Shown piece by piece: positions 37,235-49,142 of a stretch of DNA of 64,000 bases. Location: contig CM040085.1 of the NCBI GenBank assembly GCA_022496805.1, forward strand, positions 36,733,811 to 36,797,810, in the 5' to 3' direction. The DNA is from Pohlia nutans. Lineage: Eukaryota; Streptophyta; Bryopsida; Bryales; Mniaceae. Position 1 is the stretch's first letter; every line of letters starts with the position of its first letter. The position numbers and the translations under genes are program-made. The notes beneath the pieces are model-generated. The model saw only the letters and a program-made list of their open reading frames with translations, was not told the origin of the DNA and ran no database searches.

Positions 37235-39121
37235 TTTCGCAACTCGAAAAGAATCCGACGCCTCAACGCAAATAAATTGGCTACCCTAAAAAACAGCGTA
37301 GCCGAGGCGTCCCGGCACTGTTTTGGGCCCGGAGAGGCTCAAAAGAAAGCGCAACCGAGAGCGGAAGACGAGGCATGGCGAAATGCAACGCGATCGGGCG
37401 GCATGGTGGGTACGGGGCGAAGGGGAATCGATGGAAGGGAGGCGGAGCGTCACGGTGGCATGCTATGGTAAGCTGTCAATCCTTTCTTGCGAGGACTCCA
37501 GGGTTACTCGTGTATGACGCAACGTATCGTCAGCCCTCGCTCCCAGAGCCTTGTTCCCCTCTGTTCCCTTCGTTCCCCTCCTTTCGTTGCCCTTCTTTTG
37601 AACCCATGATTGCCGTATCCGGGAGGCCAAATTTTTAGGAAATTATTATTTCAGAAAACATATATAAAAAAGAGAATTTTAGAGAATATTCGGGAATATT
37701 CAAAACAATTTGCCAAAAAAGTTAAATATCCGGCCGGAGTTGCTGACTGTGCCTTCCGGGTACGGTAGTGGAATTTGGTTTTGGTTTTCCAATCCAAGTT
37801 CATTTCATAAAATAATGATAATTAATTAATTAATTAATTAATAAGTGTTGAAGTATAGACATCCAAAAAATTAATCGTCAAGTTGCAAGAAAAACGGGAA
37901 GATCAGGAGGTGATAAGAGTAAATAGTGAAAAGATGCCACAAATGTTAAAAAAAAAAATCAAATTTTGGCTCCCTTGGGTTTTTATTTGTTTAACCTCAT
38001 TTTTTTTTTTTAAATATAACATTCCCCCGTTGATGTCAACTGCCTCAAAATCTCAGAGAGAAACACAGAGAAATGAAAAAAAAAAGAATAAGGAGAAACA
38101 TTTCTTAAAGCTGTAAAAAGTAACAATTGCATCTCTCTTGGTGCAACAATTAACTTTCTAAAAAGAGAAAAATATTAAATATTGTTCAACTTCTAAATTA
38201 TTAAAAAACATAATAAAACAAAGACGACCATAAAATATGATTTTTTTAAACATGACCTGTAAACACGGTTTTACACTATAGTAACAACATCAGCAAAAAA
38301 AACCTAAAAAAAACATTTCTTACAAACATTAACACATAAAAATACCTTGACCCTTAAATGTTGAGGGGTCCCCCACCCAAATTTGCCTCATTTTGGACAT
38401 TTTTGTTGACGGTCTCTGAATGTTTTTCAAACCCCTTATTCACATTTCAAACGTATGATCTTGTACTCATAGGCCTCATAATCCATCCCTCAAAATTTCA
38501 AAACATTTAACCGTACGAATGTCACAATTATAGCAAATGAAGTTGAGATTTTGAAATTTCAGACCCTAAAACATTTAGGCAGCCTTGCTTTAATGGGCTC
38601 CTAAATCCAAAAAAAGAGTTGAAATGATGTTTCATTTTTTACCATCCTCAAAATGAGGTAGTTAACAAGATGCATGACTCAATTTGATAAGATGTTCAAT
38701 TCATTGGTATTTTTAAAGACCTTGTAATAGGTGGGGTATGAAAGGAAGCAAGAGATTTTGGCTAAATTAGATTATCCCTTCAACTCTCCTTCAATTGAAT
38801 AAGCTCACAACTCATGGCATGCAGCCCATGTGAGTTGGACAAAAGTTCCTTTGAGGTGCCCAATGAATCTCATTGTCTTAATTTTTTTGGCAAGCCTACA
38901 CGAAGTTAAAGCTCCCTTTCAACATTCAGGCGTTTCACTTTGAAAAATTCCCCTTAGTAAAGTTTTGATCGGATCGACATAATTCCAATTGCATTAAAAA
39001 GAAGACTCGTTCATCTAAGATATCATATTTTTTGTTTTGACAAAAAAATAAAAAATTTGAGGCCTAGGCAACCCGGAAGAATGAGCAGTGACCAAAATAT
39101 GGTGTCTTGGGAGCTTCAGAG
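37235..39121. other. DnaJ promoter and AT-rich intergenic DNA
   Basis: The first 400 bases are GC-rich (to about 37630) and should be the promoter and leader of the minus-strand DnaJ gene. Short plus-strand frames here are composition artefacts. The rest is AT-rich, with an ATTA-rich run near 37820-37845 and no genes. A decayed MITE-like end may lie near 38346 ('gacccttaaatg'). Confidence 0.5.
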
Positions 39122-39776
39122 TTAACCCTAAAGGACTGGGACTATTTTGCTCAAAAGACACTACAATGTTGCCATTTCTAACGTTAATCCCTAGGGCATA
39201 ATTTCAAAAAACAAACTTTTTTTCTTCTTATAATTCAATTGTAGAAACTTGTCCTTTAATACCAAAGGAATGTGCACAAAAAAATTTACAATCTTTTACT
39301 CTATAGGTTAGAAGATATATACGTTTGAAGTGAGAATGTGTGAGAAAAATAAAACTCGCTCAAAATTTTGAGCTGCATATTTTTCTTCCTATTTTGAAAA
39401 TGTTCAACTACCGAAACATGTCACTCTTCACTTTTACAATCTACTCAAAGTTAGTTACTTGCATACCAAATTCGAGAAGTAGGAGAATGATTTAACATAT
39501 TGAAAAGAATACTGCAAGTGGAAGAGGTGCAAACCACTGCTGAACTAATTATTTTTAATTTTATAGTGAACTTGGTTTTGTTTAATACCTCAATCCAAAC
39601 GGTAAAACCAAAGATTTTTGTCTCTTTTTGAAGTAGAAATTTTATTTATTTATTTTAAAAACAGAATTTGTAATTTTTATCTCTAAAAGATGCTATTTGC
39701 TTTTACCTCGCCCAACCAGGCTAGAAATTTTTTACTCCTCTTGAAATGAAATTTTGAATGAACAAAGGTTTTTTAA

Positions 39777-39807
<31 letters not shown>

Positions 39808-40098
39808 TTAACCAACCCAAATAATATCATGTCACTTGCTTCCGTATCAAATTTTATAGCTATTAGAGTAGTGTAGCATTTCTCCGGAGCTGCCCTGCTT
39901 CGCGAAAAAACAACTTTAAACAACATAACTTTTTAGTCTACCGATATCTAGCAGGAAAAAATTATATTCCCACGAAGCTCTTGAAATTCCTCATGTTCAC
40001 TAACAATCTTAGAATATTAAACTCAAAATTGACATCATGGGAACCTGCGTGAATACTGAAATTGTCCCATTTAGGCCATTTCGTCCTTTAGAGGTTAA
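39122..40098. mobile_element. TTAA MITE, 0.98 kb member
   Basis: TTAA at 39122-39125 with end CCCTAAAGGAC and TTAA at 40095-40098 preceded by CGTCCTTTAGAGG. The interior has no coding capacity and includes an (ATT)n run near 39777-39806. The length suggests a nested insertion compared with the 580-base members. Confidence 0.75.
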
Positions 40099-41530
40099 AA
40101 AAGTATTTGAGGCTGATTTCTATTGAAGTTCAAAAAAACATGTATTTCTGCAAGCCAAAAGATTCTCTTTCAAAAAACCACGGCAAGACTATTTTGCTAT
40201 TCATCCTCCATTGGACTAAAGGTCACCAAGATCCAAGAAGTCATTTAAAAACACAACAAAAAAAAATATCCTTAAGTTAGCTTTAAAATCATAATTATAG
40301 CTTTTTAATATTCTATAGTATTCTTCATTTTTACGCTCCTTCAACAATGCCAAAATAAATTTATTCCGTAACATTCTTTGATATCGCTCGTTTTCACTCT
40401 CTTTTAATAATATCAAGAGTTCTTTTAAACATAATAAATTAGAAGGGATAGGTGTAAAAAAAAGACATGGACATAGCTCGGGGATATGACTATCGGAATT
40501 TTAGAAAACCACGTGAGATAAAAAATAGGATCAATTTAATTTGTTCAGGATAAAATTTAGAATTTTGTTAGATCTACCATAGCATTGGAAATATGTCCCC
40601 TACATGATTATATAAAAAATAGGGTGGTGGATAATTCCTCCATTTCAATAATCACTAGAAAAAAAATAGGGTCATAGACATAGGATCCCTCTAAAAGTGT
40701 GTAGTAGGATTAGTAGAATAATTATGGGTTTGACTACTTGGATGATGAAGTGTGTTGTTTCTGTCCAAATTTGAATCAAGCGCGTTAGTATGGAGGGAAA
40801 TGTCGGGGGATTTTTTTTGGAGAAGGAATGTGTTGGCGCTCCTCCACAGCCGTTGGGTTTTGCAACGGCGCTGAGCATGTGGGACCTCGCTGGATGCTTA
40901 AAACCTGACAGCCTCTGCAGTCACCCTTAATCGCTTTTTGTGATTGGTTTTGGTTTTGGCACAACCTCAGTCCTTGATCGTCAAGCTCACGCTTTTTCTG
41001 AGCATTTTTTAGGATTTCTTTCATGTAGATTGATGCTGCAGAGTGGCCACTTCTTTGCAATGTTTTCCGCGTGTATTTGATTTAGGGTTTAGCTTTCATG
41101 GTTCGTCTCTTCTTTGTTGGTTTTGTGATTAGGATTTCGCTCAAGTTTTGGTAGAGCGATTTCAAGGTAAGGCTTGCTTAGGGTTTGGGTAAGCATAGAT
41201 GGTTAGATGAAGCATGGAGTTCGGTTTCGCAATGCTATAGTATTTCGTTCACTATTTGGTACTTGTACGATTTATAAAAAACATATTGTACCAAAAATTA
41301 GCCTCTCTAAACAATTACAAATAAATATAGGGTGCTAAAAAATACGTCAAAGTAGCTTTTTATTTACAAATAGGGAGGGAAAAAATATTGAGAAGTGCAT
41401 AACTATCTCTCTATTAAATACCCCGTTATCGCACGTGGTTACGAAATGTAAATAGGTGTGATCGCCCCGAGGGACACATCATTCTTTGATTTTATACAAA
41501 AATGCCATGTCGATATTCTCTACATCGAGT
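40099..41530. other. intergenic DNA with an unexplained GC-richer patch
   Basis: The patch at 40780-41200 has normal base composition, a 91-codon minus-strand frame (41060-40785) without recognisable domain, and telo-box motifs ('ttagggttt') near 41083 and 41178. It may be the leader of a lost or non-coding gene. The rest is AT-rich. Confidence 0.35.
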
Positions 41531-42199
41531 ATAACCCCGAAACGTCCAATCGGCCAGAAAGTGGACAATGTACAAAATCAAACACAATTTTCTCATCCGT
41601 CATTGACTTTTTGCAGTGTGGATTTTTTACTATCTATATTTTATGGGAAGTTAGCTTCATGCATTTGTGATCTGATTAGAAATGGGATGATTTGTGAAAT
41701 TTTTATGCCTCATTTCATGTTGTAGTGATTCACCCAAAATTTCAAAAATTTCAGTGTAAAAGTGTTCTTAAAAAAGTCAACTCATAAAAATTAAGCAACC
41801 AATAAATCTTCAAAAATCACTACACTTAGAGTATTACATTTCAACCAATCACAACAAATTTCATGTACAAATTGTCAACATTTTATTCGTAATCAAATTA
41901 CAAAAGAATATTGAATTTCAAATTTCAAATTTTATACAAAAATATTGGTGATAGCAATTGCAGATATAACCACATGGATAGAATCCACATTTGATAATGT
42001 ACAACTTTTATTTATACATCAACTTGAAAATATCCCAATGGGTTGCATTTTATGATGCATCTTCGCAAAACCGTTGAATTTGAAGAGGGATGAGGACGCT
42101 TGGTTGAGACTTTTATGCCTCACTTACATTTAGACCTATAACACTTCAAAAGCAATGATGTTTTTAAGCCAAAAAAAGCTGGGGACGCTTAGGGGTTAA
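41531..42199 (+). mobile_element. TTAA MITE, family B copy with mutated left TTAA
   Basis: The left end reads ATAACCCCGAAACGTCC, with one change in the target sequence. The right end reads GGGACGCTTAGGGGTTAA at 42182-42199. The interior matches the copies at 44536-45112 and 58516-59091, for example in 'cttcatgcatttgtgatc' and 'acttttatttatacatcaa'. It is about 90 bases longer than they are. Confidence 0.8.
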
Positions 42200-42659
42200 C
42201 GTAAAGTAAACTCCAATCAAATGCCTGTCCAAATGCCTGCCTAAAAAGAACTACAAAATAAATAAATACTTCTTGTAGAATGTACAACTATATCTTTTGT
42301 GCAATTATAGTGTAATTCTAAAGGTTGTAGACCACATGAACACATAATTTTTAGAGTGTAAAGATATAAACTTTCAACACACAATATAATTGAACACCAT
42401 TGATATCCTCTCCTATAGTAATTGCACATTCTAAATACATTGTAATAAATTTCTACAGACTTCGGACGCACTCTCCTCCTCTTCCGCGAACTTCGCCTAA
42501 GTTTCGGGCACTCTTTCGTCTCTAACTTTACACATAACTCGATGGAAAGATATCAAGATTAGGATTTGGATTTAGAACACGTACCCATGTACTAAAATTA
42601 TTCCCCAAAGTTCATTACATCTTGGATTCATCTGAAATTTTTATTACACAAACTAAACA

Positions 42660-43737
42660 TTAACATCTAAGCGTCCGCACCTCTCTTCAAATTCAACGGT
42701 TTTGCAAAGATGCATCATAAAATGCAACCTAGAAGGATATTTTGAACTTGATGTATGAATAAAAGTTGTACATTATCAAATGTGGAATCTATCCATGTGG
42801 TTAGATCTGCGATTGCTATCACTAATATTTTGTATAAAATTCAAAACTTGTAATTCAAAAATATTTTGTAATTTGATTACGAATAAGATATTAGCAATTT
42901 GTGGATGAAATTTGTTTTGATCCATTGAAATGTAATACTCTAAGTGTAGTGACTTTTGGAGATTTTTTGGTTACTTAATTTTATGAGTTTATTTTTTCAA
43001 GAGCACGTTTAGACTAAGACTGGTGTGGTCATGTGCCGTTGGCCCAAATGTTCTCCATGTTCCGAGTATTTCCATGCGTTCTCGTGCTTCCATGTTCTCG
43101 TGTGTTCTTTGTATTTTGTGTACTTTTGCTTTTGCTTTTGCTTTATCCATAATTTAATTCAATTTATGGTGATGAAATTCAATTGAAAATGCATAACTTT
43201 CACACTTTAGGTCTAAAAGCTACGAAACAACTCTAGTGCACCCCTACTCATTGAGAGATTTCCGATGATGCCAAAGATGACGTCAAAAACCCCCATGTTC
43301 CATTTATCATAATTTAATTCAATTTATTCAAACGAAATTCAATTAAAAATCCATGACTTTCACATCGTAGGTCCAAACGCAACAAAACAAACTCCGTGTA
43401 GTCCTCCTCATTGAGAGCTTTTTGATGGTACTAAAAACACGATTGGAAGATGCACAGGTTGGGAAAATCTCAACGTAATGTAACAAAACAAAACAAACAA
43501 ACAACCTATTTTATTGTATAGATCTTATAATTTTTTGGTGAATCACTGCAACATGAAATGAGGCATAAATTTTTCACAAATCATCCCCTTTCTGATCGGA
43601 TCACACATGCATGAAGCTACCTTGCTATAGATTTTTGTTGTATTTATTTTCCTTGCAAAAAGTGCATGACGGATGAGAAATGTGGATGAAATATGTACAT
43701 TGTCCAAAAATTGGACGGTTGGTCTTTTACGAGTTAA
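42660..43737 (-). mobile_element. TTAA MITE, family B, inverted and split by an insertion
   Basis: TTAA at 42660-42663 followed by CATCTAAGCGTCC, and at the other end GGACGGTTGGTCTTTTACGAG then TTAA at 43734-43737. The two halves (42660 to about 43010, and about 43510-43737) are reverse complements of the right and left halves of the family B copies. About 490 bases of unrelated sequence separate them and form a nested insertion. Confidence 0.8.
43011..43510. mobile_element. nested insertion with internal direct duplication
   Basis: This block interrupts the inverted family B MITE. It contains two direct copies of a roughly 130-base segment, starting with 'ataatttaattcaattta' at about 43150 and 43310. 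Both continue with 'gaaattcaatt' and 'cattgagag'. Related sequence in opposite orientation is found at 45130-45405 before CP12. The class is unknown. Confidence 0.6.
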
Positions 43738-44114
43738 GATACATCTTTTTGGAATTTTTCATTGAAATTGGACACTGAATGCAAAATTTACAGCTTTTCA
43801 AAGGTGAAAGCAATACAAAAAAGATGTACTAAATATGAATGTCACGACAGTTAGGGGTTAATCTTTGAACTCTCATATCTTTTGAATACTTACTCAATTA
43901 AAACAATTATACTTCATATATTCCTAATGAATTTCCCTACTTCCAATAAAATTTCCAATCTTCCATAGCCAAATTTTGAGATTTTTCCAATTATATGTGA
44001 TACAACCTTAGACAGGGTTGAGTGCAAGGTGTAGACACCCAAAGGCTTCATCTCGAATACCTACATGTGCTCAAAAAGCAGCTTTAGAACATTTATTAAA
44101 AACAACTTTAACCC

Positions 44115-44515
44115 TCCATAATTTTCACATATAATAGAGTTATTCGTAAAGTCCATCAAATTTTGAAGAAGATACCATGAAATTTTCTTTATTATACTTT
44201 TATATGTTCACTCCAAATAGTTAAAAGGTGCGGAAGATCTTGGTGGTTTATCATTATTAGGTGTGTAAGAGGTGTGCAAGAGCTCGGTGGTCTTCAAAAG
44301 TTTTTTAGCATCAAGAAAGGAGCTAATTTTTTTTTGAAGACCACCCAACTCTTACACACCTCTTACACACCTAATAATGATAGACCACCAAAATCTTTCA
44401 CACCTTTTAACTATTTGGAGGAACAAATAAGAGTATAATAAAGCAAAATTCTTTGTAGATTCATCAAATTCAAGGTGACTTTACTGATAACTCAAATATC
44501 TATATGATATAATCT
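44115..44515. repeat. long perfect-like foldback, arms about 190 bp
   Basis: The left arm (44115-44303) and the right arm (44335-44515) are reverse complements with few mismatches around a roughly 30-base loop. The inner arms contain 'ggtgtgtaagaggtgtg' and its complement, and the outer arms 'tttattatact' and its complement. The structure is typical of a foldback or MITE element and could give a hairpin RNA if transcribed. Confidence 0.85.
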
Positions 44516-44535
44516 TTAGTGTGCTGAAACCTTAT

Positions 44536-45112
44536 TTAACCCCTAAACGTCCAACCGTCCAGAATGTGGACGATGGACAAAAGCAAACATAGATTTCTCA
44601 TCCATCATTGATTTTTTGCAGTGTGGAATTTTTATTCTATATTTTATGAGAAGTTAGCTTCATGCATGTGTGATCCGATTAGAAAGGGGATGATTTGTGA
44701 AATTTCTATGTCTCATTTCATGTTGTAGTGATTCACCCAAAATTTGGAAGATTTCAGTGTAAAAGTGATCTTAAAAAAGTCAACTCATAAAATTAAGCAA
44801 ACAAAAAATCTCCAAAAATCACTACACTTAGAGTATTACATTTCAACCAATCACAACAAATTTCATGTACAAATTGTCAATATCTTATTTGTAATCAAAT
44901 TACAAAAGAATTTTCAATTTCAAGTTTCAAAATTCATACAAAAATATTGGTGATAGCAATCGCAGATCCAACCGTATGGATAGAATCTAAAATTTATAAT
45001 GTACAACTTTTATTCATACATCAAGTTCAAAATATCCCTCTGCGTTGCATTTTATGATGCATCTTTGCAAAACTGTCGAATTTGGAGAGGGGTGAGGACG
45101 TTTAGGGGTTAA
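44536..45112 (+). mobile_element. TTAA MITE, family B, intact copy
   Basis: TTAA at 44536-44539 and 45109-45112 flank inverted ends CCCCTAAACGTCC and GGACGTTTAGGGG. The 577-base unit is nearly the same length and sequence as the 58516-59091 copy. It has no coding capacity. Confidence 0.9.
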
Positions 45113-45129
45113 GCTATCAACTATCAACA

Positions 45130-45405
45130 ATTTATACATTAAAGAGGGTAGTTTTGTTTGTTTGTTATGTATTTTAGGTTGAACCGTGCATTCGTCAGCC
45201 ATGTTCTTGGTATCATGAGAAAGCTCTTTACGAGAAGGGGTGTATTGAAGTCATTTTGTCGCTTTTGAACTTATGGTGTGGAGGTTATGAATTTTTAATC
45301 AAATTTCATCACCATAAATTGTTCTAAAAATAAAATAAAAAAATGGCTAAATCATGAAGAACACCTGGGCCAACGGCGCTGGCCCATAGTCACACCAATG
45401 ACATA
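45130..45405 (-). mobile_element. copy of the nested-insertion sequence upstream of CP12
   Basis: In reverse orientation this segment shares 'gtcatgtgccgttggccc'-type sequence at its right end, the 'tttatggtgatgaaatt' segment and the terminal 'aacaaacaaac' run with the insertion at 43011-43510. It ends about 450 bases before the CP12 start, so it forms part of the distal promoter region. Confidence 0.55.
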
Positions 45406-45854
45406 TGGAAACTTTGACTAATTTAATAATAGTAAGTGTGCTCTGTAGCGAGAAGTGGCAATTTGGATGTCCCCATGCAAAAAGGGCAGTCGACTTTCAT
45501 TGCAAAAGTGGCAATTTTGGATCACCAGGACGGCACGCAAAGGGCAGTCGATTTCTGCCCGCTGTCGCTGACTGGATAAGTTTGGTGCGGACGGGTTTCA
45601 CGGGCACCCACCACAAATTTCCAATCTGCCCGGGAAGGGGGAGAAGAAATCCCGTGTCCGGCAGTTCGCCATCTGAACCCCATCCACCGCACAGTTGCAG
45701 TTGCACTGTCCACCACACTTTCGGGTGCCAGATTCATCGCCACCTCGCAGCATTCTTCCCTTTCCCGTCAAATATTTTCCTGCAATTTCTCTTGCTTCGA
45801 TCGAGCCATTTCTCGCTGTTTTTGGTGGCGATTTGCGTTTTCGCAGCTTCAGCT

Positions 45855-47611
45855 ATGGCCTCTCTCACCATGGCCATGTCGTCCGCGGCCGTCTTGGCTG
45901 CTCCCGCTGCTGCCTCCGTGACCTCGTTCTCCACCTCCACTACTGTCCGGGTGGCGCCCGTCAAGGCGAACCGCCGCTTGTCCGTTGTCGCCATGGCCAC
46001 TCCCCAGAACAAGGAGGACGTGAAGGATAAGGTGCGTTTCTTGAACCACAATCTTTTTGTTTCCACGCGCCGTTAATTATCTTTCTTGAATCACCAGTAT
46101 TTCTTCGAGTGCTATGTCTCTTGTCTTTGAAGTGAGTTTGCTGCTGTACGTTTAAAATAATACAATGTCATAGTACCTCTGTTTTTAAAATTTTGTATTT
46201 TCTCAAAAATCTTACTTAGAAAAATATTCCAAGCGTGATCTTCCCTTCTATTTTTATAGATTCAGATGTTAAACATGTTTATTTATTTTCTTGTGCTATG
46301 TCGACGTTTCGATTTTCTACACACTTTGGAAATTCGCAGATTGCAGATTTGTGATGATACATGTGGTTGAGGTTCTGTAATTCACGATCCTATATGCTTT
46401 AGCGTTCCTCGTAACCTCCCCTGATGATGGTTGTGCAACGTCCACGTTTAGTATATTTCAGACATTTTTAGCTATCGAAACTCGCAGATTTTCTAGGCCA
46501 TTAAGGATTTAAAAAAATAGTCCTATTTTAAAAATCGACCATTCGAAATTGTACTTTAATTGTACTTTTGTAGAAGTCTATGAAGATGTCTTTTCTTACT
46601 ATATCTCTTGTCATTAAAGTGATTTTGTGCATTTCCCTCTTTGTACTACGTCCACGTTTAGAATGTTTCTGACAGTTTCAGTTATCGAATTCTGCAGATG
46701 TCAGATTTGTAGAATTATATAATTCCCTTGTTGATGTACATAAAGTTTTTTTGAGTACTATATTTCTTGTCTTTAAGGTGATTATGCTGCAAGACATTTT
46801 CCGTTTGCGACAACGGTTATGCTATGTCCTCGTTTAGTATGTTGCAGACACTTTCAAAATTCACATGTTCCAGATTTTGTAGGAAGTGTGATGATACATG
46901 CGGTTGAGGTTCTGTTATTGAAGACCCTCTGTTTGTACGTACTGTATGTTTGAACGTTCTTAGTTGAATTTTCGTGGTTTAAGCATACTTAGTTTCTTGA
47001 GAAGGATATCCTTTTTTGTAAGGCGATTTGCTACAAGACATTTTCAAGGTTTTGCTTTGTCCACGTCTAGTATATTTCAGTTGTCCAAATTCGCTGATTA
47101 TAGATTTGTAGGAATCGTGATGACATTCTGATCAAAAATCTAAGGCTCGGTTTCTGTACCTTGATTGGAACTGGTTTCTCGGTTTTATTTCTACTAGGCA
47201 TAGCTTCAAAGAATACTCTATGTTACACATGTTCCTGATAGCTACATTCTTAGCCTTATATCCAGAGTCTCTAATCTTTACGATTTCAACTAGAAGATTA
47301 TTTATGTCTGTAGACGTGAGTGAAAATAGTTTGCGTCTAGCTGCAGAATGGCTAGGTTTTTTTTCCTATGCCCATGTATCTTACATAGATCTTTATGATT
47401 GCAGATCCCTAATGCCATCGCTGAAGCCCAGAAGACCTGCGAAGAAGATCCCACTTCCGCACCATGCGCCGTCGCATGGGACGAGGTTGAGGAGCTGACT
47501 GCTGAGGCTGCTCACCAGCGCGACCGCAAGAAATCCCCCAGCAGCGACCCCCTCGAGGTCTACTGCGCTGATAACCCCGAGACTGATGAGTGCCGAACAT
47601 ACGAAGATTAG
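45855..47611 (+). CDS. CP12: chloroplast CP12 redox regulator, two exons
   Basis: Exon 1 is 45855-46031 and exon 2 is 47405-47611, joined in phase 0 (AAG/GTGCGT ... TTGCAG/ATC), giving 127 residues. The Ala/Ser/Thr-rich first 48 residues are a chloroplast transit peptide. The mature part has the conserved core AWDEVEEL and both redox cysteine pairs, Cys71/Cys80 (TCEEDPTSAPC) and Cys113/Cys122 (YCADNPETDEC). The C-terminal tail DECRTYED inserts into the GAPDH active site in known CP12 proteins. CP12 scaffolds GAPDH and phosphoribulokinase into an inactive complex in the dark and releases them when thioredoxin reduces it in light. An intron of about 1.37 kb separates transit peptide and mature protein. 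An open frame continues upstream of the start, but the Met at 45855 fits the transit peptide. Confidence 0.97.
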
Positions 47612-49142
47612 GTCACATTCTGCTGCCTTAAATTGCAAATTTGCAGTGGAAGGCGCAGTAATAGAACGGGTGCTTAGTAGGCTGTATACCACATACGGTT
47701 CCTGTCGCTGTACAGAAGTATTGGAATTCTTTGGGGAATTTGACGGAATTCAATTTTATCTGCAATTTTATTATTTCACTCCAGTCCTCGTTATCATGCA
47801 TGAATCGACCTCCTTTGTTTCTTGTGGTACATGCGTCTGCTGGATCGCCCTTTTGTACCTCCCCTGTTTGAAACGTTACCATTGAGGAATGCGGATTTAA
47901 CGTTGTTTACTGATTGCAGAACACGCTCTAAAATCAAACAAGCTTGTGTGCTCAGTGCTCAGAAATGCTATTGGTTATTGATAACCACAAATGGACTATT
48001 GATAATCCCACCATGAGAGAGTTGCTGGAACCTCGGGTGGCGGGCACGTAACAGCCAGCAGGAACACCGACATCGTCTCGCCTGCAATGGGTTCCTTGTT
48101 GCACTGAGAGTATTTGTCACAGGCAACGTTCGAGAACAATCGTTGCTTTGACAAGATCCCATCCCTTTGACAGAATGGGAAACTCTCGAGACAAATTAAA
48201 GTCCCAAAAATCAATATACCCTAATATGATTTTCATGCGCGCATAATGGAGGGTAAGACGACAGTGCCAGCTTGGGAGGCTCGCACCCTCCATTGTGGTC
48301 GACGAAGATCATTGTGCGTTGATGTTGATGTACTCCTTTCAAGATTATTTTGAAATCTGGATGGAAATTGAGATTCTACACTTCACTAGTAGTGTAGATT
48401 GCAGGCTGCATAATCTTCTGCATCTTACTCAGAATAAGCCATAACATTCAATAGCCTTCATGCACTTTACTCATCACCTTGGGACTCCACCTGTCCAATT
48501 AGCTAGTGATGAAGTCCTGTTGGGTGTGGAATATGTTGGGTGTGGAATATGCAGCACCATCTAGTGTGGGGTGCAGCATCTACTGTGGGGCAAGGCAGAG
48601 CCACTGCATGCTACTGAAAGTTATGGCATAATGCACTTTGGACTAGACAAGTTTTGCTTCTAATTCACCCGTAAACTTGCAAGACAGACTACCTCAGACA
48701 GACCAAGGTTAAGTTATAGCTCCTAATTGCCTTTTTATCAACACCACCATTCCAGGCTTTTATCCATGCTACTATAATTTGCAAGACGAATTTTTAGATA
48801 ACCTTATAATGCACGACTTTGAGCCTGGTGAGAAGTTGCATTAAGCTTAGATTCGTCTCTGAAGACCCTTCAATTTTGATAAGCTTACTGACCTCTCGAT
48901 CACTTGAACATCCTCCTCCTTACAAGAGAGAGTGTTGCAACCATTCAGACTACTGTCGACGTCGTGAATTCGGGAGCTGCGGGTGAGGCAAGTCTGCACA
49001 AGCAAGCCAGGAAACTCTTCTGCAGGTTTTGCCAATTGACAGAGCTCTTGTCTTGGAGGAAGTGCATCGTTTCACGGTTTAGGGTTCAGGGTTTAGTACA
49101 GGGAGTTTCATTGCGCAAGCACATTGGTGTGTGTGGGGAGCC
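47612..49142. other. CP12 3' region and HemW promoter
   Basis: No coding frame is supported. It should contain the CP12 3' untranslated region and the promoter of the next gene. A short local duplication ('tgttgggtgtggaatatg') lies near 48518-48555, and telo-box-like 'tttagggttcagggtttag' occurs at about 49078-49097, directly before the HemW start. Confidence 0.5.

Noticed and set aside
45405..45854. In-frame N-terminal extension of CP12
   Set aside because: The frame is open by chance through the leader. The Met at 45855 begins a typical transit peptide, and the upstream residues look unlike one.
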